Shown in pieces: positions 1 through 8,586 of a stretch of 64,000 bases of DNA. Location of the stretch: positions 1 to 64,000 of the forward strand of contig ONEL01000006.1 of assembly GCA_900316835.1 (NCBI GenBank), in the 5' to 3' direction. Both the position numbers and the translations under genes were made by a program. Source of the stretch: an uncultured Prevotellaceae bacterium (GTDB lineage Bacteria; Bacteroidota; Bacteroidia; Bacteroidales; Muribaculaceae). The number at the start of each line of letters is the position of its first letter. The first letter of the stretch is position 1. The notes beneath the pieces were generated by a model. It worked only from the letters and a program-made list of their open reading frames with translations. It was not told where the DNA came from and did no database searches.

Positions 1-164
1 TTCATGATGTGTAATGTTGTTTAAATTAAGGTTAATACATGATGTGTGTCGTAATTCACGCTGCAAAGATAATACACAAAAAGGTAAAATGCAAATTATC
101 GGAGGTGAAATTACAATCTTGTTTGTTTTTTTATTGCGTGCCTCGCCCGCTAGTCACCCCCATT

Positions 165-195
165 TTTGACTTTTTAAAAAAACTACCTATCTTTG
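165..195 (+). promoter_or_regulatory. Promoter of the SGNH hydrolase gene
   Basis: A -33 element TTTG (165-168) and a -7 element TATCTTTG (188-195) are separated by 19 bp, matching the Bacteroidetes sigma-70 consensus. The expected transcription start lies within a few bases of the GTG at 201, so the message would be leaderless or nearly so. Confidence 0.7.
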
Positions 196-200
196 CAGCC

Positions 201-1466
201 GTGAAATTGAAACTGGTTATATCGCTCTTGCTTGTTGTGGCAGTGGTAATGCCCTTGGTGGCTCAGCCCAGTGGCATCAATCATGCCGCCAGTGGCATCG
301 TGCTCAATGGCGACGACTGGAGTGGCTTGATTAGCAATCTCAATGATCGCCATCGCATTAATCGCAAGTTCACTATTGTCCACATTGGCGACTCGCATGT
401 GCAACCCGGCATCATTAGCGACGAGCTAAGGCGAGCCTTGCAAGAGCGCTATGGCAATGGCGGGCGAGGTCTTATTAGCCCACTGGCGCTGGCAGGGACT
501 AATGAGCCCCGCGACTACTTGCTCAAGTCGAGTGCTGCCGTCACGGCAGCCAGCAGGTTGCTTTCCTCATCAAGGCCGGCAGGCATGGGGTTTACAGGCG
601 TGGCAGTGAAGTTTGGTGCTCAAGGCACCAGTCTTAGCATTCATGCTAAGCATGCCGGCGACGAGTTCTATCGCGTTACCCTTTTTCACTCGCCTGGCAC
701 AGGCTTTGAAACCAGCCAGGGAGGTAAGTTGCTAAAAGGGCACTACGTGAGCCCCACCGCCACCCAATATGTGCTGCGCGAGATGACCGACACTGCCGTG
801 TTGCGGCTCTCGGGCAATGCCTCGCTCTATGGCGTGCGACTGCTCAATAGCAAGCGTGGCGTGGTGGTTGACTGCATTGGCAACAATGGCGCTACTTATC
901 GCAGCTATCTCAACATCGATGGCTTTGCTCGACAGCTGCGCGACTTTGAGCCACAGCTCGTTATCATCTCGCTTGGGACTAACGAGGCCTATGGCAACTT
1001 CTCATCCCTCTCGAGCAATATCAACCAGTTACTCACGAGCATAGGCCGTGAGTGTCCTGGTGTGAAATTTCTCCTCACCACACCGCTCGAAACTCACAAG
1101 CGGGGAAGTAATCGCATCCAGACGGGAATCGCCTCGGTGCGTGACGTGATAGTGAATTATGGGCGCTCGCATCATGTGCCAGTGTGGGATTTCTATCGTG
1201 TGGCTGGTGGTGTGGGAGCCGCTACGCGCTGGCTTAGCGCCCGCTACATGAATTCCGATCACCTCCACTTGCGCGACGAGGGCTATCACTATCAAGGCAA
1301 GCTGCTTGCCAATGCCATGTTGCGATTGCTCAGTGGCGAGGATGATGGTACCGAAAAGCAAGAAATCACCCCGGCATCATCGCCAGCCCAGGAGGAAAAA
1401 GAAAACTATGTAGAACCCGACGACAATTTCCAAGACTGGCGACAAAATTCCAGTACCGATAATTGA
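201..1466 (+). CDS. Secreted SGNH/GDSL-type hydrolase
   Basis: A 421-residue exported esterase or acyl-hydrolase of the SGNH superfamily. The GTG at 201 is chosen because the reading frame upstream runs through the promoter and the protein then starts with a clean signal peptide (hydrophobic residues 4-20, cleavage near AQ-P). Block I is GDSH at residues 63-66 with the nucleophile Ser, block III is GTNE at about 259-262, and the catalytic Asp/His pair is the SDHLH stretch at about 352-356. The C-terminal 45 residues are acidic, polar and probably disordered. In Bacteroidales such proteins often sit beside an MBOAT O-acyltransferase and act in polysaccharide O-acetylation; no MBOAT gene is visible downstream and the upstream side is cut by the window edge. 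The substrate is unknown. Confidence 0.8.
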   Translation: MKLKLVISLLLVVAVVMPLVAQPSGINHAASGIVLNGDDWSGLISNLNDRHRINRKFTIVHIGDSHVQPGIISDELRRALQERYGNGGRGLISPLALAGTNEPRDYLLKSSAAVTAASRLLSSSRPAGMGFTGVAVKFGAQGTSLSIHAKHAGDEFYRVTLFHSPGTGFETSQGGKLLKGHYVSPTATQYVLREMTDTAVLRLSGNASLYGVRLLNSKRGVVVDCIGNNGATYRSYLNIDGFARQLRDFEPQLVIISLGTNEAYGNFSSLSSNINQLLTSIGRECPGVKFLLTTPLETHKRGSNRIQTGIASVRDVIVNYGRSHHVPVWDFYRVAGGVGAATRWLSARYMNSDHLHLRDEGYHYQGKLLANAMLRLLSGEDDGTEKQEITPASSPAQEEKENYVEPDDNFQDWRQNSSTDN

Positions 1467-1473
1467 TTAGTGA

Positions 1474-1728
1474 TAAATTAACGTGAGTTCGACGAATTTA
1501 TCATTTGAAAATCATTGCGTTAGCAACTCCCCCTCTAAGTTAGACCAATGGAGCAAGCCGAGACCAGCAGCAAAACTTGTTTTGCTATTGGCAAGAGCGG
1601 GTCGGGGGGGAGTATGTCCCCTCATTTGATAGTTATCATACTCCTCAGTCGCTCCGCGACAGCTCCTCTATCTTAGAGGAGCAGCCCGATATACAGCTAT
1701 TTATTTTCATCGAACTCACGTTAAATTA
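1474..1728. repeat. MITE-like element with terminal inverted repeats
   Basis: Two 23-bp arms, 1474-1496 and 1706-1728, are inverted copies matching at 21 of 23 positions (core ACGTGAGTTCG). The 255-bp element has no plausible gene. It holds strong internal hairpins: AGCAAAAC/GTTTTGCT with a 2-nt loop near 1569-1590, and GCTCCTCTA/TAGAGGAGC with a 3-nt loop near 1660-1683. It begins 8 bp after the SGNH stop codon. A lone 14-bp piece identical to the right end lies at 60721-60734. A non-autonomous mobile element is an inference; no transposase is present here. Confidence 0.6.
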
Positions 1729-1756
1729 GGCTGCGCCTCGGAAAAATCCAAATAAA

Positions 1757-1788
1757 TTTGGTTTTTCTCTCGGCTTGCACTAATTTTG
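1757..1788 (+). promoter_or_regulatory. Promoter of coaW
   Basis: A -33 TTTG (1757-1760) and a -7 TAATTTTG (1781-1788) with a 20-bp spacer. The spacer is pyrimidine-rich and follows a partly palindromic stretch of A- and T-runs (about 1740-1770). Confidence 0.6.
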
Positions 1789-1840
1789 ACCCCACATTAA
1801 CAAGAAACCATAAAATCAAAACTATATATATAGATCTATC

Positions 1841-2665
1841 ATGGGACTAGTAATAGGAATTGACGTGGGCGGAAGCACCACAAAGATAGTGGGGCTGAAG
1901 GCGGGACAAATTCTCTCGCCAATGTTTATCACCGCCGCCGACCCCATCACTTCGCTCTTTGGGGCTTTTGGAAAGTATATATATGACAACGGCATCACGC
2001 TGGGCGACATTGAGCACGTGATGCTCACGGGGGTGGGAAGCTCGGGCGTGACAACTCCCATCTATGGCTTGCCCACCAGCAAGGCCGACGAGTTTCAAGC
2101 CGATGGCCTTGGCGCGCGCTTTGATAGCGGGCTGGATGAACTCACCGTGGTGTCGATGGGCACAGGAACTACACTGGTGAGTGTAGATGGCGATAACATT
2201 AAGCACCTGGGAGGTATAGGAATAGGCGGAGGTACGCTCATGGGGCTGGCTCACCTGCTACTGAAAACCGACCACATAGCCGATGTGATAAAACTTGCCG
2301 AGCAGGGCGACATCACTCACATCAACCTTCAAATCAAGGACATTTGCAAGACCGACCTTGAGGGATTGCCACTTCATGCCACGGCATCGCTCTTTGGTAA
2401 GGTGCGTGAGACTACACCTAGCAACAATGATGTGGCACTGGGAATCATTTGCATGGTGCTCGAGTCGATAGGTTCGGCGGCTGTGCTCTCGAAGCTCAAC
2501 ACTGGCGTGAAGGATTTTGTGCTCATTGGCAATCTCACCCGCTTGCCTCAGTGTGCTGTGGTGTTCCCTCGCATTGAGGAAATCTATGGCGTTAAGTTCC
2601 ACATCCCTGCCCATGCCGAGTTTTGCACCGCGCTGGGTGCCGCGCTGGCTTTCACTAAGCAATAA
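1841..2665 (+). CDS. coaW: Type II pantothenate kinase
   Basis: Phosphorylates pantothenate, the first and committed step of coenzyme A synthesis, in the cytoplasm. The 274 residues have the ASKHA ATPase fold: phosphate-1 loop GIDVGGSTTK at residues 6-15, the GVGSSG segment at 64-69, the conserved KADEFQADG stretch at 81-89, phosphate-2 loop MGTGTTLV at about 106-113, and a glycine-rich GGIGIGGGTL at about 124-133. This combination is that of the Fumble/CoaW family rather than type III (CoaX). Length is normal for the bacterial type II enzyme. It is a single gene with its own promoter. A BadF/BcrA-type activator ATPase is the alternative, but those lack the KADEFQADG stretch. Confidence 0.85.
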   Translation: MGLVIGIDVGGSTTKIVGLKAGQILSPMFITAADPITSLFGAFGKYIYDNGITLGDIEHVMLTGVGSSGVTTPIYGLPTSKADEFQADGLGARFDSGLDELTVVSMGTGTTLVSVDGDNIKHLGGIGIGGGTLMGLAHLLLKTDHIADVIKLAEQGDITHINLQIKDICKTDLEGLPLHATASLFGKVRETTPSNNDVALGIICMVLESIGSAAVLSKLNTGVKDFVLIGNLTRLPQCAVVFPRIEEIYGVKFHIPAHAEFCTALGAALAFTKQ

Positions 2666-2681
2666 TAATTGCATCGTGGAC

Positions 2682-2695
2682 GTTTTATAAAACGC
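2682..2695 (+). terminator. Palindrome after coaW, weak terminator candidate
   Basis: CGTTTTATAAAACG is a perfect 14-bp palindrome 17 bp after the coaW stop. It has no T-run behind it, so termination is uncertain; it could be a protein-binding site. The rest of the gap to 2820 is AT-rich with no clear TAnnTTTG promoter. Confidence 0.3.
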
Positions 2696-2820
2696 TCGAC
2701 ACACTGGGCACCTTGCCTAGTGTGAAAAAGTTTTTAACAATCATGTAAGAAAATCCTAAAAATCTCGTTCTATAATATAGAATTGACAAATAACTAGGGA
2801 AAATACACAATTAGATATAT

Positions 2821-4260
2821 ATGAAGATAACGTTCTTAGTACCCCCGGTCCTTGATGGAGAGCGACCTGCCGAGCGGTCGGCAGGATGCACACGGGTGGT
2901 GTACTTTGCCCCTAATATCTATGAACTCACGGTGATGGGTGTTGTGGAGAACGAGAAACTGGGTGATGTGGCCTATCAAGACTTTGTTTTTTATAAAAAA
3001 GACGAGAATGACTATCGCCGTTTCTTGAGCACCGACACTAGCGATATATATTGTATTTGGGCTGTAAATCTATCTATTGAGAGTGATCTCAAGGCTATTG
3101 AGATATTGCAGGCCATTAGGCCCGAGGCTCGCATAATTCTCATGGGCCCAGGTCCATCTTATTTCATAGAGAAATGCCTAGTTAATGACCGCATCGTGAT
3201 AGTGCGTGGTGAGCCCGAGGCTACAATCGTGGAGCTACTTCACGCTATCGACGAGAACAAGCCCCTTGATGATATACTGGGCATCTCGTGGTTGCGAGAT
3301 GGAAAAGTGGTGAATAATGGTTTTCGTCCTCTTATTGCCGACCTGGACGCACTTCCATTTCCTGCGCGGCACTTTATCGCTAATCGACGCTACCATAACC
3401 CAAAGATAAAACGCAGTGGTTACACCACAGCCTTTACTTCGCGCAACTGTCCCTATCATTGTATCTATTGTGTGCCAAGTTCGCTGACCTTTGCGCGTGA
3501 GATAGAGAATAAGCGTTTCACAGGTCGCAAGCCCACTATTTCTTATCGCACGGCACAAAGTGTTGACCGCGAGATGGCTATGCTTCACGAGCAGGGCTAC
3601 AAGGCAGTGGGATTCATGGATGATAATTTCATCTGGAACGAGGAGCGCACTCGCCTCATGTGTGAGATAATGAAAAAATATGAGATGCTGTGGGGATGCC
3701 AGGCGCGTGTCGATGCCATCACCGAGCCTATCGCTCGCATGCTGGGTGAGAGTGGATGCTGCTATGTGGACCTGGGTGTGGAGTCGTTTAACGACGAGAT
3801 ACTAAAATATGTGCGCAAGGGCATTACCACCGAGCAAATCTATGAGGCCATTCGCTTGCTCAAGAAGTATAAGGTTCCAGTAAAGCTTAATGTGCTGATA
3901 GGCAGCAGCCCGCTAGAGACTAAGGAGACCTTGCGACACACCCTCAAGGAAGCCAAGAAACTCAAGGTGGACCAGGTGATGTTTAACATTGTGTCGCCAT
4001 TTCCCGGCACTGAGTTCTACAAGTTGTGTAAAGAGAATAACTGGCTCTCAACAGGCGACTATGTACCCACCGATGTGCAGCGTGAGTCAATCTTGAACTT
4101 GCCCAATATCTCATCTAGTGAGATGGAAAAAATCCTTTTCAAGAACAATATTAGCTATTTCTTGTCGTGGGGCTTTATTAGCAACCAAATTAAGAGGTTC
4201 TCGAGCTTGAGTGAATTTACACATGCTGCACGAGCCTTGAAAATCAAGCTCTTTGGCTAA
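2821..4260 (+). CDS. B12-binding-domain-like radical SAM protein
   Basis: A 479-residue radical S-adenosylmethionine enzyme. The [4Fe-4S]-binding motif CxxxCxxC is at Cys210, Cys214 and Cys217, followed by a TIM-barrel core. Residues 1 to about 175 resemble the Rossmann-like B12-binding domain of class B enzymes, but the DxHxxG cobalamin motif is not visible, so cobalamin may not be bound. The stop codon overlaps the start of the following glycosyltransferase (TAATG), so the two are translationally coupled. That points to a role in making or modifying a glycan or lipid-linked sugar. The exact substrate cannot be told from sequence. Confidence 0.75.
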   Translation: MKITFLVPPVLDGERPAERSAGCTRVVYFAPNIYELTVMGVVENEKLGDVAYQDFVFYKKDENDYRRFLSTDTSDIYCIWAVNLSIESDLKAIEILQAIRPEARIILMGPGPSYFIEKCLVNDRIVIVRGEPEATIVELLHAIDENKPLDDILGISWLRDGKVVNNGFRPLIADLDALPFPARHFIANRRYHNPKIKRSGYTTAFTSRNCPYHCIYCVPSSLTFAREIENKRFTGRKPTISYRTAQSVDREMAMLHEQGYKAVGFMDDNFIWNEERTRLMCEIMKKYEMLWGCQARVDAITEPIARMLGESGCCYVDLGVESFNDEILKYVRKGITTEQIYEAIRLLKKYKVPVKLNVLIGSSPLETKETLRHTLKEAKKLKVDQVMFNIVSPFPGTEFYKLCKENNWLSTGDYVPTDVQRESILNLPNISSSEMEKILFKNNISYFLSWGFISNQIKRFSSLSEFTHAARALKIKLFG

Positions 4261-5009
4261 TGAAACGCTTGTCGATAATTATCATCACCTACAACGGCTT
4301 GGGATTTCTCAAGCGGTGCCTGGCATCGTTGCGCACGTTTATATTAGATTCCAGTTGTGAGGTGATTATTGTTGACAACTATTCCACCGATGGCACACTG
4401 CAATTCCTGCAAGAAAATTATCCTCAGCTACAACTCATTCTCAACAGTGAGAACCGCGGTGTGGCAGCGGCGCGCAACCAAGGCATTGCTGTGGCAAGGG
4501 GCGAGAAATTGCTATTGCTCGACAACGACACCGAGGCAAGCGATGAGGCTATCAATGCCATGAGCAATTATCTCGATACTCATCACGATGTGGGATTGTG
4601 TGCCTGCCGCCTCGTGGACAAGCAAGGAGAGACGCAAGACAGCTGCAAGCCCTATCCGGGCATCATGATTAAGGTGCGCAATGTGCTTGGAATTGGCAAT
4701 AAGTCGCAATATGTTCCCAATGCCGATGGCATCATTGAGCCTGTCTACGTGATAGGCGCATGCCAAATGTTTTGGCGACGGGTGGTTGATAAGGTGGGTG
4801 TGCTCGACGAGCACATCTTCTATGGTCCCGAAGATGCCGACTGGTGCCTGCGCGTCAAGCAAGCGGGGTGGAAAATTCATTGCCTATACAATTATACCAT
4901 CATGCACGATTATCGTCGCTCGACCAAGACTCGTCCTCTATCGCCACTGGGACGCAAGCACATCAAGGCTTTGCTCTATTTCTACTGGAAAACTAAGCGA
5001 CTATTCTGA
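4260..5009 (+). CDS. Family 2 glycosyltransferase
   Basis: A 249-residue GT-A fold glycosyltransferase. The N-terminus has the hydrophobic first strand (SIIIITYN) and then VDNYSTDGT, typical of GT2. The nucleotide-sugar and metal site is DNDTE at about residues 89-93, a variant DxD. The C-terminal half has the GPEDADWCLR segment resembling the ED acceptor-base motif of rhamnosyltransferase-like members. No membrane segment is evident. It is coupled to the radical SAM gene (1-bp overlap) and its 3' end overlaps the stop of a small convergent gene by 9 bp. Donor and acceptor are unknown. Confidence 0.8.
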   Translation: MKRLSIIIITYNGLGFLKRCLASLRTFILDSSCEVIIVDNYSTDGTLQFLQENYPQLQLILNSENRGVAAARNQGIAVARGEKLLLLDNDTEASDEAINAMSNYLDTHHDVGLCACRLVDKQGETQDSCKPYPGIMIKVRNVLGIGNKSQYVPNADGIIEPVYVIGACQMFWRRVVDKVGVLDEHIFYGPEDADWCLRVKQAGWKIHCLYNYTIMHDYRRSTKTRPLSPLGRKHIKALLYFYWKTKRLF

Positions 5010-5162
5010 CACATTTTCCTTTTTATCCTCTTTTTTCAGCAATTCCAGTCGCTTGCGATAAGCCTCAAGATACTGGTGCTGGCGATGACGGCGTGCGGCT
5101 TCTTTGCGAGCCTTCGCCTTCAAGTAGTCGTTATAGTGGTTTTCAATGTAGTTATCGGCCAT
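5001..5162 (-). CDS. Small basic, charged protein of 53 residues
   Basis: Starts MADNYIENHYNDYLKAKARK and ends KENVSE before a TAG stop. It is highly charged with Lys, Arg and His through the middle and is predicted to be one long helix or coiled coil. Short proteins of this form, beginning MADNYxE, recur in Bacteroidales, so this is probably a real conserved gene, though its function is unknown. It converges on the glycosyltransferase gene and overlaps its last 9 bp. Upstream, toward higher coordinates, lies the repeat block at 5209-5454. Confidence 0.65.
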   Translation of the reverse strand: MADNYIENHYNDYLKAKARKEAARRHRQHQYLEAYRKRLELLKKEDKKENVSE

Positions 5163-5208
5163 TGGTTAAAGGAATTAAAAACACTTAGCAAACTTACTCA
5201 GCATCAGT

Positions 5209-5454
5209 CATTATGCATTATGCATTATGAATTGTGCATTATGAATTATGAATCATGCATTGTGAATTATGATTATGAATTATGCATTATGAATCATGCA
5301 TTGTGAATTATGATTATGAATTATGCATTATGAATTGTGCATTATGAATTATGCATTATGAATTGTGCATTATGAATTATGCATTATGAATTGTGCATTA
5401 TGAATTGTGCATTGCATTATGATTATGAATTATGCATTATGAATTGTGCATTAT
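5209..5454. repeat. A/T-rich short-period repeat (GCATTATGAATT type)
   Basis: About 245 bp made of interspersed copies of GCATTATGAATT, GCATTGTGAATT and GATTATGAATT with irregular phase. The recR stop codon lies at its right edge. Any reading frame here is an artefact of the repeat. A related block is at 59039-59144. Confidence 0.85.
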
Positions 5455-6074
5455 TTAAAGCTGTCGCTAAAGAGGGTGCGGTTCAGTATTGAGCGCCCCA
5501 GGGTGAGTTCATCGGTGTATTCAATCTCGTTGCCCACGCTCACACCACGGGCGAGGATGGTAATTTTTACGCCAGGGAAGGAGGCTAGGCGGCGATAGAT
5601 GTAGAAATTAGTGGTGTCACCCTCCATGGTGGCTGCTAGGGCTAGTATAACCTCCTTTACCTCGCCACTCTTAACACGTTCCACCAGGCTCTCAATCTCA
5701 ATGTCTTGAGGCCCCACACCGTCCATTGGTGAGATCAGTCCTCCCAGCACATGGTAAAGCCCATGGTGTTGAGCGGTGTTCTCAATGCTCATCACATCCT
5801 TCACGTTTTCCACCACACACACTGTGCTGCGGTCGCGGCTGGGATTAGAGCAAATGGGGCACACCTGGCTCTCGCTGATATTGTGGCACACGCGGCAGTA
5901 GGTAATCTCCTTGCGCAACTTGATGATGCTTTCGCCAAAACGTGTAGCCACGTCCTCATGCTGCTTGAGCAAGTAGAGCACAAGCCTGAGTGCCGTCTTG
6001 CGACCTATGCCTGGCAACTGCGCAAACTCGTTGACGGCGTTCTCCAGCAGTGTAGAAGAAAATTCCTGTTCCAT
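5451..6074 (-). CDS. recR: Recombination mediator protein RecR
   Basis: Acts with RecO, and RecF at gaps, to load RecA onto SSB-coated DNA. The 207 residues show the family layout: a helix-hairpin-helix with LPGIGRKTA at 20-28, a Cys4 zinc finger (Cys60, Cys63, Cys72, Cys75), then a Toprim domain from about residue 84 with VVEN and the conserved YHVLGG at 107-112. Length is typical. It is a single gene with its own promoter just upstream and a very short leader. Confidence 0.95.
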   Translation of the reverse strand: MEQEFSSTLLENAVNEFAQLPGIGRKTALRLVLYLLKQHEDVATRFGESIIKLRKEITYCRVCHNISESQVCPICSNPSRDRSTVCVVENVKDVMSIENTAQHHGLYHVLGGLISPMDGVGPQDIEIESLVERVKSGEVKEVILALAATMEGDTTNFYIYRRLASFPGVKITILARGVSVGNEIEYTDELTLGRSILNRTLFSDSFK

Positions 6075-6078
6075 AGCG

Positions 6079-6109
6079 CAAATATAAAAAATTTTTCTTA
6101 GCTGGCAAA
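6079..6109 (-). promoter_or_regulatory. Promoter of recR
   Basis: On the minus strand, -33 TTTG (complement of 6106-6109) and -7 TATATTTG (complement of 6079-6086) are 19 bp apart. The -7 box ends 5 bp before the ATG, so the leader is absent or a few nucleotides long. Confidence 0.7.
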
Positions 6110-6274
6110 AAAATCGGCAAAAAGGAACCGACCCCTTTTGCCGAAAAACAGCCCCCCCTCTACCTCTCTACTATTTTTCTCTTGGCTTCTGACAAACTAC
6201 AGCCATGTCTTAATTGTGTTTTATCTGCCCGTTTGCACAAAAAAGTGGAAATAAATATTGACATTAAACAATAA

Positions 6275-6306
6275 TTTGGATTATTAATCAAGACTTGCTA
6301 ATTTTG
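6275..6306 (+). promoter_or_regulatory. Promoter of the TPR/HTH regulator gene
   Basis: -33 TTTG (6275-6278), 20-bp spacer, -7 TAATTTTG (6299-6306). The leader would be about 40 nt to the GTG start at 6355. Confidence 0.65.
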
Positions 6307-6354
6307 TATCTGTAAAAACAATACCCATAGGGTTAACAAGTAACAACAATTATT

Positions 6355-7992
6355 GTGTATAAACTGATATATACCTCGTTTTCATTCATTCTGCTCACTG
6401 TGCTTGTTGCCGGATGTTCTCACACTGCCGACAGGCGGCTGGTGCTCGCCGACACACTCATGTGGACTGCCCCCGACAGCTCACTTGCTATACTCAGCCA
6501 CATCAACAGCGATTCCCTAACCAGCAAGGAAGACCTTGCTTACCATGCCCTCCTGCTCACCCAAGCACAATTCCGTTGCAATGGCAACTGCTCAAGCGAC
6601 TCTTTAATTAATTTTGCGCTCGATTACTACAGCGACAACCACAATCGAGAACACTACACCCGCTCACTAATATATAAAGGCGCTTACTACGAGTTCAACA
6701 CCAATCAGCCTGTCGAGGCAATGAAGTGCTACAAGCTAGCCGAGGAGAATGCCGACACAACCGACTACCGAAATCTGGCACAGCTCAACTTCAGGATGGG
6801 ATTATTGTATTTCAACAACTATGCCGGCAATAATCTCGACCTAGACAAGTTTCAAAAAGCTTCTCACTATTACGAGGCACTTAGAGATAAGAGTATGATG
6901 ATGAAATCACTTTATTATTGCGTAAATGTTATCAGAATATCCGATGTGAATGAGGCTAAAAGATATTATAACAAAGCTTTGTCGATGGCTAGAGAGTTGA
7001 AAGACACAAGCAATATTTATAACATTGATATGGACTACGCATTAATGTGTATTGAAGATTCTTCCCCTTTGCAAGCAAAGAAATTTATTTTAGATGCGTA
7101 TAGATTAAATAAATGTAGGTTTATAGAAAACAACAATTACTATATGTTGGCCCTAATTTATGCAAATCAAAAAGACCTTGATTCGGCTAAATATTTCATT
7201 TCTTTACCTAATCAATCTCATAATTCGGCATATGATAGTCTTTTAATGTATAAAGCCTTAAAAGAGATTGCTTTAAGTGAGAATAATCTTGAACAGTATC
7301 GTATTTTTAATAGTAAATACAATGAGATTTCTAACTCTCTTGAATATAATGAAACAAAATATAAGCTACATGGTTTAGAGCTCCAATATGACAACAACAA
7401 TAAATATAAGGCTAATATGAATATTGGAAAAATGCATGATATCATTGTGTTACTTATAGCTTTAGCGTTTTTAATTATGCTTACTTTTTTATTGACACAT
7501 ATAAGGAATAAAAGAAACGCTAAAAAATTGATTGATGAAATCAAAAATGAAAGGTCCGATAAATTTGATCGTCTTAAAGAGGAACTCGTTAATTCAAATA
7601 GCCGTTTTGCTAGTGTTATGCTTGCGCATATTAGTGTTCTAAAAAATGTCATGGCTCAAACCTATAATGAGCCAGAACATTATCTGTCAAAAAATGCGGA
7701 ACACAAGATTGCTCCAATTGATGACAGCGACAAAGCGTTCTGGAATGGACTATATGGATATTTGAATCTTAAACACAATAATATCATTAATAGAATTGAA
7801 AAGCAATACCCTAAATTGTCGCCAACTGAAATGAATGTTATTGCTTTGATTTGTTGTGGATTTAGTGATTCAGAGATTGCAGTTTGTAAAGGATACAGGA
7901 ATTCCAAAACAGTAAAAAGTAAAAGGAATAAAATTAAAAACAAAATGAAATTGGATACTATGCTCGTTGATTACCTACATCAGATTATGTGA
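6355..7992 (+). CDS. Membrane-anchored TPR regulator with LuxR-like HTH
   Basis: A 545-residue one-component signal transducer. It begins with a lipoprotein-type signal sequence ending LVAGC (Cys21). Residues about 30-350 form tetratricopeptide-like helical repeats, expected outside the inner membrane. One membrane segment lies at about 362-383, followed by a basic stop-transfer (RNKRN) and a coiled coil. The C-terminus (about 478-530) carries a helix-turn-helix of LuxR/GerE type with LSPTEMNVIALICCGFSDSE. Related TPR-HTH proteins are common in Bacteroidales next to secreted-protein genes. The start codon is GTG. Base composition changes inside the gene: the first 500 bp use GC-rich codons, the rest is strongly AT-rich. 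It probably controls the RHS island downstream (inferred from position). Confidence 0.7.
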   Translation: MYKLIYTSFSFILLTVLVAGCSHTADRRLVLADTLMWTAPDSSLAILSHINSDSLTSKEDLAYHALLLTQAQFRCNGNCSSDSLINFALDYYSDNHNREHYTRSLIYKGAYYEFNTNQPVEAMKCYKLAEENADTTDYRNLAQLNFRMGLLYFNNYAGNNLDLDKFQKASHYYEALRDKSMMMKSLYYCVNVIRISDVNEAKRYYNKALSMARELKDTSNIYNIDMDYALMCIEDSSPLQAKKFILDAYRLNKCRFIENNNYYMLALIYANQKDLDSAKYFISLPNQSHNSAYDSLLMYKALKEIALSENNLEQYRIFNSKYNEISNSLEYNETKYKLHGLELQYDNNNKYKANMNIGKMHDIIVLLIALAFLIMLTFLLTHIRNKRNAKKLIDEIKNERSDKFDRLKEELVNSNSRFASVMLAHISVLKNVMAQTYNEPEHYLSKNAEHKIAPIDDSDKAFWNGLYGYLNLKHNNIINRIEKQYPKLSPTEMNVIALICCGFSDSEIAVCKGYRNSKTVKSKRNKIKNKMKLDTMLVDYLHQIM

Positions 7993-8022
7993 TATAAGTT
8001 TTGTTATATAACACATATCACA
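7988..8022 (+). terminator. Stem-loop at the end of the regulator gene
   Basis: TGTGATAT (7988-7995) pairs with ATATCACA (8015-8022); the loop contains a second palindrome TGTTATATAACA. It overlaps the stop codon and is followed by an AT stretch rather than a clean T-run, so termination is only moderately supported. Two similar words, GGTACCAAAAA and AGTACCAAAAA, follow within 8070-8110. Confidence 0.35.
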
Positions 8023-8201
8023 TTATTATTAAATATGATTTGCAATAATTAACAGTATTAAATGTTTTGGTACCAAAAATTTTTTTAACACGCTGGTTTC
8101 CAGTACCAAAAAATCGCTAGAATACCTTACGGAAATTTTTATCTTTCTAAAAAAAGTTAGATTTTTGCTGTGATGTTTAAACGCAAAAACACTACAAAAA
8201 A

Positions 8202-8492
8202 ATGAGAAAGATTGTTTTTTTATCACTCGCATTTTTAGCATTAATAGCATTTGCTAATAACAGAAATGACAGAGAGGTTGTCCTCCATCATGGCGGTGGT
8301 AAGGGTCTTAACCAAGTCCATGTTGATCCGCCTCAAGTGACCTACGACGATGAGCTCAACCAGCTCACAGTCTACTTTGGTAGCACCGGTAACATTACAC
8401 TCGAGTACCTCGATGTGCCAGCCGGCTACTATACCATCACCATCCACAGCATCTACGGCTACACCTATACAGGAAACTTTACGGTTTCCTGA
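8202..8492 (+). CDS. Small secreted protein, DUF3244-like
   Basis: A 96-residue exported protein with a Sec signal peptide (hydrophobic residues 6-18, cleavage after AFA or ANN). The mature part is beta-rich: a Gly/His stretch (HHGGGKG), then alternating strands ending in a TGNFTV strand. This is the layout of DUF3244-type small Bacteroidales proteins, an assignment by pattern only. It lies between the TPR/HTH regulator and the RHS genes. A hairpin (8529-8586) follows it. No enzymatic motif is seen. Confidence 0.55.
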   Translation: MRKIVFLSLAFLALIAFANNRNDREVVLHHGGGKGLNQVHVDPPQVTYDDELNQLTVYFGSTGNITLEYLDVPAGYYTITIHSIYGYTYTGNFTVS

Positions 8493-8528
8493 CAACGCGG
8501 ACAACTAACATTTTTTACCACCTGAGGT

Positions 8529-8586
8529 CTTCGAGAAAGATTGGAGTGTCCACCCTTTAGCATGAGATGAGCACTCCACCTCGAAG
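8529..8586 (+). promoter_or_regulatory. Bipartite stem-loop before the RHS shell gene
   Basis: CTTCGAG (8529-8535) pairs with CTCGAAG (8580-8586), and inside it GGAGTG (8543-8548) pairs with CACTCC (8572-8577). It ends 20 bp before the chosen ATG at 8606 and could be an RNA-processing or translation-control element. There is no T-run, so it is not a classical terminator. Confidence 0.4.

Noticed and set aside
5076..5306. Plus-strand reading frame of 76 codons
   Set aside because: It runs antisense to the small basic gene and into the A/T repeat; its protein is a repeat artefact.
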